Assembly (NCBI GenBank): GCA_023206055.1
Contig: CP065367.1
Location: 1,426,001 to 1,490,000 of the forward strand
Length of the DNA stretch: 64,000 nt
Reading direction: 5' to 3'
Origin: Vibrio cyclitrophicus
GTDB taxonomy: Bacteria; Pseudomonadota; Gammaproteobacteria; Enterobacterales; Vibrionaceae
Numbering within the stretch: position 1 is the stretch's first letter; the number at the start of each line of letters is the position of its first letter. This document shows, piece after piece, positions 55,999 to 64,000 of the stretch. A program made the translations under genes and the position numbers. Below the pieces are notes generated by a model. It was not told where the DNA came from and ran no database searches. It worked only from the letters and a program-made list of their open reading frames with translations.

Positions 55999-56811
55999 AT
56001 GAAAATCATTCACTTAACAGACACTCATCTGGGTTACACTGGTCAAGAAATCTATCAACGATCCCCTATTCCCGCTTTAGAAAAGGCCATTAAGAGTATC
56101 AACCAAGAGCACAGCGACGCTGAAATGCTGATGATCACCGGAGATTTGGCTCATGCAGGTCATCCAGAGGCTTATCAAAACCTCAAGTCCATTCTAGAAA
56201 AGTTAACTATCCCCTATCATTTAGTCATCGGAAACCATGACGACAGACCAACGATTTCAGAGCTATTTCACGACTTTGAGTTGGATGAAAATGGCTTTGC
56301 CCAAAAAGTAATCAGCACTGAAAAAGGGCTATTTATCCTTCTCGATACTGTTATTGAAGGCACACACGCAGGCTACTATTGTGAAACACGTTTTGCTTGG
56401 CTTGAAGAACAACTGGCGAAAGCGAACAACACTCCCGTATATATATTTATGCATCACGCGCCCTTTGACACAGGTATCCCTGCAATGGATGTAATCAGTC
56501 TAAAGAAATCACATGGTGAACGACTGGGAGAACTCTTCGACAAATACAATAATGTTAAACACCTGTTTTTTGGTCATTACCATCGTCCTATCGCCGGACA
56601 ATGGCGCGGCATCGCATTTTCAACGCTGCGTGGTATGAACCATCAGGTGCGCCTCGACCTACACAGAGACAATATGATTCAAGGATGCTTTGAAGAGCCA
56701 CAATACTGTGTTGTGCTCATGGAAGATGACCGTACTTTGATCCATTATCATGACTACATGCACCAAAGTGAGCATTTTGATATTGGCAGCCCAGTCGAGG
56801 CCCACATATAA
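55999..56811 (+). CDS. GpdQ-like metallophosphodiesterase
   Basis: 270 residues without a signal peptide. All metal motifs of class III phosphodiesterases are present: DTH (Asp8, His10), TGDL (Asp49), GNHDD (Asn79, His80), FMHH and FGHYH. Length and layout resemble GpdQ of Enterobacter, which cleaves glycerophosphodiesters and also phosphonate monoesters. Its place at the end of a phosphonate import cluster suggests it releases a free phosphonate from an imported ester. Cyclic-nucleotide phosphodiesterase is an alternative, less fitting the context. Confidence 0.88.
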   Translation: MKIIHLTDTHLGYTGQEIYQRSPIPALEKAIKSINQEHSDAEMLMITGDLAHAGHPEAYQNLKSILEKLTIPYHLVIGNHDDRPTISELFHDFELDENGFAQKVISTEKGLFILLDTVIEGTHAGYYCETRFAWLEEQLAKANNTPVYIFMHHAPFDTGIPAMDVISLKKSHGERLGELFDKYNNVKHLFFGHYHRPIAGQWRGIAFSTLRGMNHQVRLDLHRDNMIQGCFEEPQYCVVLMEDDRTLIHYHDYMHQSEHFDIGSPVEAHI

Positions 56812-56878
56812 GTATTGTTACCTCATCCATCTTTGCTGGCCTCTACCGATGACACCTGTCGTTGAGGCCATCAATGTT

Positions 56879-57784
56879 TTAAAAATGAAGAGGGTTGTGT
56901 AGAGTCGGTTCTGCACACTTTAAGAAGGCTTGAACAAGGCGACTCCCCAAACGTTCATTAGACACAGCAAAACTATACTTCATCCCTAAATGGCTGTTCT
57001 TAAATGATTTTGCAACAATTCGAGCGTCTTCAATATGCTCGTGCTCAGTGACAACACTGACACCTAACCCCTGAGCGACCCCTTCACGTATCGCTTCACG
57101 GCTGCCAATTTCGAGGTTACCAGCAAGTTGTATACTGTGCTCATCAAGAGCTTGTTCAAAGATAGCTCGAGTCATCGAGCCCTGTTCACGACGTAACAAA
57201 ATCTGGTTATTAAAATCTGAATACTCTAAGGACTCTTTCCCTGACAAAGGATGGTCCTTCGGCAAAATTGCAATGAGCTTATCTTCCTGACATAAGAACG
57301 TTCGGAAACCTGGAATAGCTTGTTTATGTACGAATAACCCGACATCGACTTCTCCAGTTTGTAGAAGACTTAGGGCCTTCTCATTAGAGCCATACACAAC
57401 TTTGATTTTAATTTTTGGATACTTGGTGACAAAGTGTTTGAGTGCTTGAGTGATGTGGTAAGGACTCACCGCAGAAATGGTTAATGTGCCATGAATCAAT
57501 TTACCGTGAGATTGCATAAACTCATCGATTTCGCGTACGCCGTTGATAACGGAGCGACACAAAGGCATTAGCTGCAACCCTAAATCGGTCAGCCGATTGT
57601 TGCCTCGACCGCGTGTAAATAGCTTGGCATTGTAAAGCGTCTCTAACTCACCAACCTGCTTAATAATGGTGGGTTGTGAAAGCCCCAAATTATCCGCAGC
57701 TTTCTTAAAACTCCGGTACCTACCGACTTCATAAAACGCTTTCAGCAGTGGTAACGTTATCGGTGACATTCTCTTGTCTAACAT
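56879..57784 (-). CDS. LysR-family regulator of the phosphonate cluster
   Basis: 301 residues from the ATG at 57784 (a second ATG at 57769 with AAGAGA upstream is possible). The helix-turn-helix lies in RSFKKAADNLGLSQPTIIKQ. It resembles the LysR subfamily repeatedly found with aminoethylphosphonate catabolism genes. It is convergent with the cluster, so it must act at a distance on the promoter before 49084, or by autoregulation. Confidence 0.87.
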   Translation of the reverse strand: MLDKRMSPITLPLLKAFYEVGRYRSFKKAADNLGLSQPTIIKQVGELETLYNAKLFTRGRGNNRLTDLGLQLMPLCRSVINGVREIDEFMQSHGKLIHGTLTISAVSPYHITQALKHFVTKYPKIKIKVVYGSNEKALSLLQTGEVDVGLFVHKQAIPGFRTFLCQEDKLIAILPKDHPLSGKESLEYSDFNNQILLRREQGSMTRAIFEQALDEHSIQLAGNLEIGSREAIREGVAQGLGVSVVTEHEHIEDARIVAKSFKNSHLGMKYSFAVSNERLGSRLVQAFLKCAEPTLHNPLHF

Positions 57785-58149
57785 TTAACTAATCCAAAAC
57801 TCCCTGATGGAAACTCGTTGCTGATATTGGGAAAGGAAATGTTTTAGCATGACAATAAGACAAAGGAATGACGACGATGTAAAAACAATATCAAGCTAAG
57901 TCATTATTGATACTCAAAGACGTTGTTAAAACCCCCAATATAAATAGACAATGAAAAACGTCAGATTGCTTTCTGTTAAATTCATCTAGTCCTTTCCTGC
58001 TGGTGCTTTTTTATTTTCACTCCCCACTCCCCACTCACACCCTCTCTAAACCATTCACTCCTCGTAATGACCATTCGTCGCATTGATAAAACTGCATGAC
58101 AAATTCTAGTTAACCTTTCAACGTCAACATTTGAAAGGGATTGGAAATC
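57785..58149. other. Intergenic region, no gene seen
   Basis: This 365-base A/T-rich region contains a C-rich tract with a repeated CCCCACT unit (about 58022-58037). It must hold the promoters of the LysR gene and of the envelope operon. AAAGGGA at 58133-58139 is the ribosome site of the next gene. Confidence 0.5.
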
Positions 58150-58824
58150 ATGACTACTGCAAACACGACTTACTCACTTACTTCTCTATTTAAGCGTTCA
58201 TTTTTGATTGGGCTTGTTTCCTTCGCTCCTACGTTAGCTTTAGCTAACCCAAGTTCAGACGTGCTCGATATCTATAACCAAGCCGCGCAAGGTAATGAAG
58301 ACTTGGTTGAGGTGGCTTATGAACGCCTTAACGACACGCTGCAACAAGACGGCGCGACACCACTGACTTTGGTTTACCTAGGGAGTACAGAAACCTTAAT
58401 GGGGCGTGATGCGTTCTTGCCTTGGAACAAGATGAAGTATGTAGAAAAGGGTTTATCGACCATCGATAAATCATTGGTATTGCTGAAAGACGAAGACCAA
58501 CTAATTCATGAGCAACCTCGCGTTCAAGGGCTGCCAGATTCTTACCTGACTCGCGCTATGGCTGCGGTGACTTACACCTCTCTACCCGACATGTTTAACC
58601 ATTTCGATCGTGGTTATGACCTGTTCCTTTCGCTTCTGGCTGAAGATGCTTTTCAGCAACAGCATTTCGCTGCGACCTCGTGGATTTACCGTTACGCCAT
58701 TACTGCATCGATTCGTGCTGAAGACTTCGAGCAAGCACAAACGTGGTTAGAACAAATGGAAACGGCCGATGCTGGCAGCATCGAAACTATGACAGCGAAG
58801 GCCCTAATAGCGAAAGCTAAATAA
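58150..58824 (+). CDS. Exported protein of unknown function, first gene of the envelope operon
   Basis: 224 residues from the ATG at 58150; a TTG at 58141 is too close to the ribosome site. The signal peptide ends near LALA (about residue 32). The mature part is helical with TPR-like pairs (LVEVAYERLNDTLQQ, AQTWLEQMETADAG), suggesting a periplasmic scaffold. It lies 70 bases before an ABC ATPase gene and likely shares its transcript. No family recognised with confidence. Confidence 0.8.
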   Translation: MTTANTTYSLTSLFKRSFLIGLVSFAPTLALANPSSDVLDIYNQAAQGNEDLVEVAYERLNDTLQQDGATPLTLVYLGSTETLMGRDAFLPWNKMKYVEKGLSTIDKSLVLLKDEDQLIHEQPRVQGLPDSYLTRAMAAVTYTSLPDMFNHFDRGYDLFLSLLAEDAFQQQHFAATSWIYRYAITASIRAEDFEQAQTWLEQMETADAGSIETMTAKALIAKAK

Positions 58825-58894
58825 CGGTTTACTCAAGCTCAACAACAACAGCAGCGAGCGCTTAAGAATGGATTGGTAATCGGAGGACAAAAGA

Positions 58895-59593
58895 ATGATT
58901 GAATTTAAAGGTATCGGCAAAGCTTATGTGACTGGCGGTCAACGTGTTGATGCATTAAACGGGGTCGATGGACATATCCAACGTGGTGAAATGGTGGCGT
59001 TATGTGGGCCGTCGGGTTCAGGGAAAAGCACACTTTTGAATATTCTTGGTTTGTTGGATATGGACTATCGAGGGCAAATCAATATTGATGGCAAAGCGTA
59101 TCCAACAGAGCAAATCGCTGCTGCGCGTTTTCGTCGCCAGTCGTTGGGTTTTGTATTTCAGCGCTTCAATCTAGTTCCTGTAATGACTGCGCTTGAGAAC
59201 GTCGCTTATCCATTGATGTTGAATCAATGTTCGAAACAAGAACAACAGGCCAGAGCGCAAGAGATGTTAGAGCGTGTTGGGCTAGGAGATTACGTTCATC
59301 ACCGCCCAGACAACCTTTCAGGCGGTCAGCAGCAACGTGTCGCGATAGCCAGAGCGTTGATTCACAACCCAAGCTTAGTGATTGCCGATGAGCCGACTGC
59401 AAGCCTAGACAGCCACACTGCCAACCTTGTGATCGACATTATGAAAGAGCTCGGCCATGAAATGGGAACCACCTTTATTGTCGCAACGCACGACCCAAGA
59501 ATGGCGCAGCGTTGTGACCGAGTCATTGAACTTATCGACGGTCAACTGGCGCCACAATCCGCAACAACGGAGGCGAACTCATGGGCAAGCTAA
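58895..59593 (+). CDS. LolD/MacB-type ABC ATPase
   Basis: 232 residues. Walker A is GPSGSGKST, the Q-loop FQRFNLVPV, signature LSGGQQQR, and Walker B VIADEPTASLD. Length and motifs put it in the group that powers FtsX-fold membrane proteins (LolCDE, MacB). Those work as mechanical pumps on periplasmic substrates. It overlaps the permease gene by 13 bases. Confidence 0.93.
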   Translation: MIEFKGIGKAYVTGGQRVDALNGVDGHIQRGEMVALCGPSGSGKSTLLNILGLLDMDYRGQINIDGKAYPTEQIAAARFRRQSLGFVFQRFNLVPVMTALENVAYPLMLNQCSKQEQQARAQEMLERVGLGDYVHHRPDNLSGGQQQRVAIARALIHNPSLVIADEPTASLDSHTANLVIDIMKELGHEMGTTFIVATHDPRMAQRCDRVIELIDGQLAPQSATTEANSWAS

Positions 59594-60879
59594 CACAAAG
59601 AATGAGCACGTTTTTACTTCCAACCTCGGTGCGTTTGGCGTGGCTTAATCTATTAAGAAATGGTCGCCGTAGTCTGCTTTCAGTGTTGATTATCGCGATA
59701 GCCGTATTTGCACTCACCAGTGCAGGTGGTTACGGACTTTACACTTATGAATCTCTGCGTGAATCGACTGCGCGTGATACTGGCCACCTTACTTTGAGTA
59801 CGCCAGGTTATTTTGAACAAGATGAAGACATGCCGCTGAGCAATGGTTTAGATAATGTTCAAGCGCTCACCAAGAGCATCATTGGCGACAGTGATGTGCG
59901 TGGTGTGCAGCCGCGAGTCTACTTCAGCGGCTTGGTGTCTAACGGCAGTAAGTCGACCATTTTTATGGGAACGGGCGTGAATGAGCGTGAGTTCGATATG
60001 AAAGGACCGTTTCTTGATGTGCGCAGTGGTCAGACTCTCTCTGATGTGAAATCACCAAGATACGACAGCCAAGAACCACAAGTGATGCTGGGAACCGACC
60101 TTGCTCGTAACCTCAAAGTTGCGGTTGGTGATTGGGTAACGCTGCTCGCGACTACCAGTGATGGCGCTTTGAATGCTTTTGATTTTAAGGTGCAGGGCAT
60201 CTACTCGACTGGGGTTCCTGAGCTGGATAAGCGTCAGCTGTATGTTCATATCACTGCCGCTCAAGAGCTTTTGGCCTCAGATAAAGTCAGCACCTTGTCG
60301 GTGTTCCTATTTGAAACAAGCAAAACCTCGACCGTTCAACAGCGCATCCAAACTGCTTTAGATCGAAACAGCGCGAGCCAAAGTGATCAAGGTACAGAGA
60401 TCGAGATAACCCCATGGCAAGATCGTGCATTTTTTTACACCAAGGTTAAAGATCTTTACGACCGGATCTTCGGCATCATGGGTGCAGTGATGGCATTAGT
60501 GGTGTTCGTGTCGCTGTTTAACACCATGACTATGTCAGTCACAGAGCGCACTCGTGAAATCGGCACCTTGTCGGCACTTGGCAGCTACCCCTCAGAAATT
60601 GTCGCAGGGTTCTTAAAAGAGGCGGGATTACTGGCTCTGATTGGCAGTGCGATTGGCGCGCTAGTGAGTGGCTTGGTGTCGGTGTTGTTACTGGTGATTG
60701 ATGTGCAAATGCCACCTCCCCCCGGCAGAACCGAAGGTTACCCACTCAACATTTACTTTTCATTAGAATTGGTTGGTTACGCCACGTTAGGTGTGCTGAC
60801 GATATGTTTGCTGGCTGCTTATTTCTCTGCTCGTAAAGGCGTGAATAAGCCAATCACGGAGGCGCTGGTTTATGTATAA
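59581..60879 (+). CDS. FtsX/MacB-fold ABC permease
   Basis: 432 residues from the ATG at 59581 (CGGAGG upstream). One helix lies near the N-terminus (about 30-55), then a large periplasmic domain of about 230 residues, then three helices (about 300-425). This is the LolC/E and MacB arrangement. Only one such permease is encoded, so it should form a homodimer. It overlaps the LolA-like gene by 8 bases. A proline-rich loop (MPPPPGRTEG) lies between the last two helices. Confidence 0.9.
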   Translation: MGKLTQRMSTFLLPTSVRLAWLNLLRNGRRSLLSVLIIAIAVFALTSAGGYGLYTYESLRESTARDTGHLTLSTPGYFEQDEDMPLSNGLDNVQALTKSIIGDSDVRGVQPRVYFSGLVSNGSKSTIFMGTGVNEREFDMKGPFLDVRSGQTLSDVKSPRYDSQEPQVMLGTDLARNLKVAVGDWVTLLATTSDGALNAFDFKVQGIYSTGVPELDKRQLYVHITAAQELLASDKVSTLSVFLFETSKTSTVQQRIQTALDRNSASQSDQGTEIEITPWQDRAFFYTKVKDLYDRIFGIMGAVMALVVFVSLFNTMTMSVTERTREIGTLSALGSYPSEIVAGFLKEAGLLALIGSAIGALVSGLVSVLLLVIDVQMPPPPGRTEGYPLNIYFSLELVGYATLGVLTICLLAAYFSARKGVNKPITEALVYV

Positions 60880-61657
60880 ATTTACTCGTTCGCTTATCAC
60901 TGCTTTAGGTTCTGTATTGGTTTTGGTTCTAGCATCGACACCAAGCTGGGCCGTCGATTCACAACAAGTCACTGAGATGATCGCCAAGGCGGATAGTTAC
61001 CGGTTGAACAGCACACAAGCCTCTAAAGTGGTTTCTCTGGTGGCGCTATATCAAGACGAGCAACTGGATAAAACGCGAGAATACAATGTCTACACAAGGC
61101 CAAACCGAGAGTCGTTGGTGGTCTTTAAGTCAGCCGTAGAGGCTGGTCAAAAGATGCTGATGATTGAAGACAACTATTGGTTGTTGATGCCAAAGTCTCG
61201 TCGCCCAATTCGTATCACACCAATGCAAAAACTATTAGGTGAAGCGTCGGTTGGCGATATCTCGACGCTGACTTGGAGTGAGGATTATCAAGGCGAGTGG
61301 GTTGCCGAACAACAGGTTGAGATTCCGAATGGTGAACAGCTTGATACCCATCACCTAAAGCTATTAGCGAAAACCAAGGGCGCGAGCTATCAATCGATTG
61401 ATCTGTGGTTAACGGCAGATCGCGCATTTCCAGTTAAAGCGGATTTGTATTTGCGTTCAGGAAAGCTAGCCAAGCAAGCGTGGTTTACTGAAGGCGTGCG
61501 AGATGGCTTACCAACAGTAGTGTCGATGACCTTGCTCGATAAGATTCAACCAAGTAAGAAAACCGTGATTGAGTACCGCGAGGTGAGCGAGCAAGCCTTG
61601 GCAGACAAGTATTATAACCCTGCTTACTTGTCGCGTAATAGCGTGTCTGGGCTTTAG
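60872..61657 (+). CDS. LolA-like periplasmic lipoprotein-sorting protein
   Basis: 261 residues. The signal peptide ends PSWA (about residue 27). The mature part has the LolA/LolB-like open barrel pattern: TREYNVYTRPNRESLVVFKS, WLLMPKSRRPIRITPMQKLLG and ADLYLRSGKLAKQAWF. It probably carries a lipid or lipoprotein across the periplasm between the FtsX-type permease and the outer-membrane barrel encoded next. The cargo is unknown. Confidence 0.87.
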   Translation: MYKFTRSLITALGSVLVLVLASTPSWAVDSQQVTEMIAKADSYRLNSTQASKVVSLVALYQDEQLDKTREYNVYTRPNRESLVVFKSAVEAGQKMLMIEDNYWLLMPKSRRPIRITPMQKLLGEASVGDISTLTWSEDYQGEWVAEQQVEIPNGEQLDTHHLKLLAKTKGASYQSIDLWLTADRAFPVKADLYLRSGKLAKQAWFTEGVRDGLPTVVSMTLLDKIQPSKKTVIEYREVSEQALADKYYNPAYLSRNSVSGL

Positions 61658-61666
61658 GTGGTTGTC

Positions 61667-62959
61667 ATGAAAGCTTTCAATTGCCGATTCCACATAAAGC
61701 CTTCAATCGCTACTTTGCTTGCTTTTTCTTGTATGAGTAACACGATTCAAGCGGACGATCTGAGTTTGGCGTGGGATTGGCAACTCAGTGCAGAAGCCGT
61801 TGAATCGAGAGAGTCGCCATTCAGCCCTTTAGCGTCTGATAATCGTCAGTCGCTCAATGGTTTGTTGGATCTTGAGGCTGGTTATAACAATTGGCTTGGT
61901 CTGTTTGCAGTGAAAGCCAATGATATTTTGAGCAACAGCCCTCAAGAACAAGACGCGAGCTTTGAGTCTGAATTCATTGTCCGTGAGTTGTTCTGGCAAG
62001 GTGGTGTTGAGCTGTCGAATTCAGCGTTCGGTGACCACTATCTTGATGTCACGCTCGGTAAGGTTCGTTTGGACTGGGGCGTGGGTTATGGTTATCGACC
62101 GCTAGACATCATCAAGCCGTATCGTCAGAACCCTGTGGGTATTGTCGCAGAAGAGGGCGCGGGTGTTGCGTCGGCGTCACTGTTCGATATGACGGGCGAA
62201 TGGACACTGCTTTACAGCGATTCATCATGGACTTCTCAAGACGTGAATGAATTCGAAAAGCAGAATCAGCAACAAGGATTTGGATTACGTCGTTACAATC
62301 TTGTAGGTGATCACGAGTATCAGTGGGTCGCTTATTACGACGATGTACGCCACGGCTTGCTTGGAGCGAGCTTGGTTTCGGTATTAAACCTCGCTTGGGA
62401 GTTTCATGGTTCGATGATTTATCAGCGACAAAGCCTTGGCTACAGCCAGCCTGATTCCATGCTTAAACCTGTGTATCTCGAAGAGCAGGGCGAGGCCTAT
62501 CAAGCGTTAGCCGGATTAACATGGGCCAATGATACTGGCCACAATGTGGTCTTGGAATACTGGTTTGATAGCCGCGCTTGGAGCAATTCTGAATGGCAAA
62601 GTGCCATAGAAAGTGCCGAGTCTTTGTCGGTTAATCCTATGACTGCATCACTGGCTGGTTCTTATGCGCAAGGTTATCAACACGCCAATTTGGTTCAACA
62701 CAACATCATGTTTCACTGGTCTTTGGATTCGACACATGGCTGGCTTGAAGATATCACGCCGACATTTGATGTGATGTTGTCCCCACAAGACGGTGGTTTT
62801 ATTGCGACTCAGTGGCTCAACTATCAGGTATTAGATAATGGTGACTCATCGTTGGAATTGGAACTTGCTGCACGCTTTCTAGGCGGTAAAAGTGATTCTG
62901 CTTACGTCAACTTACCCGATAGTCATATGATTCTTATAAATATCAAAGGACGATTTTAA
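61667..62959 (+). CDS. Outer-membrane beta-barrel protein of the envelope operon
   Basis: 430 residues from the ATG at 61667, after the AGGTGG ribosome site; a GTG at 61658 is less likely. The signal peptide ends near TIQA (about residue 30). Alternating aromatic strands run through the protein and the final residues are LINIKGRF with terminal Phe, the usual barrel-assembly signal. No known porin or TonB motifs. The stop overlaps the kinase start by one base. It should form the outer-membrane end of the system. Confidence 0.85.
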   Translation: MKAFNCRFHIKPSIATLLAFSCMSNTIQADDLSLAWDWQLSAEAVESRESPFSPLASDNRQSLNGLLDLEAGYNNWLGLFAVKANDILSNSPQEQDASFESEFIVRELFWQGGVELSNSAFGDHYLDVTLGKVRLDWGVGYGYRPLDIIKPYRQNPVGIVAEEGAGVASASLFDMTGEWTLLYSDSSWTSQDVNEFEKQNQQQGFGLRRYNLVGDHEYQWVAYYDDVRHGLLGASLVSVLNLAWEFHGSMIYQRQSLGYSQPDSMLKPVYLEEQGEAYQALAGLTWANDTGHNVVLEYWFDSRAWSNSEWQSAIESAESLSVNPMTASLAGSYAQGYQHANLVQHNIMFHWSLDSTHGWLEDITPTFDVMLSPQDGGFIATQWLNYQVLDNGDSSLELELAARFLGGKSDSAYVNLPDSHMILINIKGRF

Positions 62960-64000
62960 TGAACACTTCTTCAAACAGTCGGTTTTCATGGATCAAAAGC
63001 TTCGCGTTCACCACGCTATTTTGTGTTCTTATTGCAATTACAACCCATACGATTTGGGGCGGCGGATTAACGGTTAACCTGGCAATCAGTTTTGGCTTTG
63101 GTTATAGCGCTGTGGGTTCCTCTTTCGTTTTGGTGAAGTTGTTTAAGAGAACATCTAGAAGGCTTGAAGTGGCCATCTCAATGGTGGTCGCGATGACCTT
63201 CGGTACTTTGAATGCGCACTATTGGTTAAACGGGTATTTCGGATCCAATATCTCTGATCTTAAATCTGTGGTGCTGTTGGGCGTTATCTTCTGCTCGGTT
63301 TGCTATTACTACTTCTACTCACGAGAGAAGCAGCTGCGTGCCGACAATGAATTAGAAGTGGCCAAGCGCCGTCAGGCCGACCAAGATAAGGTGGTGGTAC
63401 TCAGTCAGCTTAAACAACTGCAAAGCCAAATCGAACCGCATTTCCTATTTAATACGCTGGCGACCATCAATGTGTTGATTGAGAGCGACAGTGCGAAAGC
63501 CAAGTTGATGCTCGAAAAGCTGACTGACTTGTTACGTGTGACTCTTAAAAACAGCCGCACTGAGCAATCGACCATCGTACAAGAGGTCGACTTGCTAGAT
63601 GCTTATCTTAATATTCAAAAGATACGCTTAGATGAGCGCTTAGCCTTCTCGATTGAAACGCACGACATTAGCGATCAGCAAGTGATTCCGCCATTTTTGA
63701 TTCAACCTTTGGTGGAGAATGCGCTCACACACGGTATTGAGCCAAAAGCCGCAGGTGGCCAAGTGAACATCCGTATTGCCCAACAAGCACAGCAGCTAAA
63801 AATTGAAGTGTCTGATAATGGCGCTGGACTGAAAACGCCCTCGGTGAATAGTGGCCATGGTGTTGGGTTAAGTAACATTCGTCAGCGAATCGAAACCCTT
63901 TACGGTGATAAGGCGAGCCTCACGGTTACTGAGCAGGCTACAGGTGGCGTGGTATCAACTATCTTATTACCGCTCATCAGAGAAACTAGATCCGAGAACG
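62959..64000 (+). CDS. LytS/YehU-type sensor histidine kinase (3' end outside window)
   Basis: The frame is open from the ATG at 62959 to the window edge (347 codons). Four hydrophobic segments (about 12-115) are followed by a coiled linker and the His_kinase domain with His161 in QSQIEPHFLFNTLAT. The ATPase part has PLVENALTHGI, DNGAGL and GHGVGLSNIRQRIE. Such kinases pair with LytTR response regulators, which is expected just beyond the window. It overlaps the barrel gene by 1 base, so sensing and the envelope system are co-expressed. Confidence 0.93.
   Translation, partial: MNTSSNSRFSWIKSFAFTTLFCVLIAITTHTIWGGGLTVNLAISFGFGYSAVGSSFVLVKLFKRTSRRLEVAISMVVAMTFGTLNAHYWLNGYFGSNISDLKSVVLLGVIFCSVCYYYFYSREKQLRADNELEVAKRRQADQDKVVVLSQLKQLQSQIEPHFLFNTLATINVLIESDSAKAKLMLEKLTDLLRVTLKNSRTEQSTIVQEVDLLDAYLNIQKIRLDERLAFSIETHDISDQQVIPPFLIQPLVENALTHGIEPKAAGGQVNIRIAQQAQQLKIEVSDNGAGLKTPSVNSGHGVGLSNIRQRIETLYGDKASLTVTEQATGGVVSTILLPLIRETRSEN

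Noticed and set aside
58022..58037. Repeated CCCCACT as a tandem-repeat or CRISPR-like element
   Set aside because: Only two copies with no spacers; simple-sequence tract.

Overview
The window is a stretch of the second chromosome of a Vibrio, probably a marine species of the Splendidus type (species is inference). It opens inside rctB, the replication initiator found only on vibrio chromosome 2, so the left edge lies beside the chromosome-2 origin. Gene density, short intergenic gaps, strong hairpin-plus-T terminators and the gene families all fit Vibrionaceae. No rRNA, tRNA, CRISPR array, prophage or insertion sequence was seen.

Layout. 0-6 kb: rctB; a three-gene leftward operon with a near-perfect Fur box, encoding two Opp/Dpp-type ABC ATPases and an unknown protein; a small charged protein; a NADAR-family protein. 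6-11 kb: an orphan periplasmic solute-binding protein divergent from a large hybrid sensor kinase; an SDR dehydrogenase; a TauE/SafE permease. 11-18 kb: a class-III aminotransferase, a MocR-type regulator and a polar amino-acid ABC importer. 18-24 kb: a PhnR-like regulator divergent from an import operon that also carries a type I phosphodiesterase and a HAD phosphatase; the control region holds repeated candidate operators and 11-bp-phased Pho-box-like heptamers. 24-29 kb: a two-component system behind an EF-hand lipoprotein, and a large DUF3466-type surface protein.

29-41 kb: phenylalanine/tyrosine catabolism in two blocks. hpd-hmgA-fahA-maiA turns hydroxyphenylpyruvate into fumarate plus acetoacetate, and phhA-phhB turns phenylalanine into tyrosine, divergent from an acetoacetyl-CoA synthetase that can activate the acetoacetate. 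Each block has a TyrR box differing from TGTAAA-N6-TTTACA at one position. Between them lie an SGNH hydrolase, a small redox/monooxygenase operon with its LysR regulator, and a decayed LysR fragment. 41-48 kb: a YebC/YeeN-family factor, several LysR regulators, a beta-hydroxyacid dehydrogenase, a DUF1254 protein and a 56-residue ORF.

49-57 kb: the most interesting locus. It is a phosphonate-use cluster made of an iron-type alcohol dehydrogenase, phosphonatase (phnX), a sugar/glycerophosphate-type ABC importer, a HAD hydrolase, a GpdQ-like metallophosphodiesterase and a LysR regulator. It has no phnW aminotransferase. The gene set suggests a route that imports an ester of 2-hydroxyethylphosphonate, cleaves it, oxidises the alcohol to phosphonoacetaldehyde and releases phosphate and acetaldehyde. 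58-64 kb: an operon for a trans-envelope system (periplasmic protein, LolD/MacB-like ATPase, FtsX-type permease, LolA-like carrier, outer-membrane barrel) ending in a LytS-type kinase cut by the window edge.
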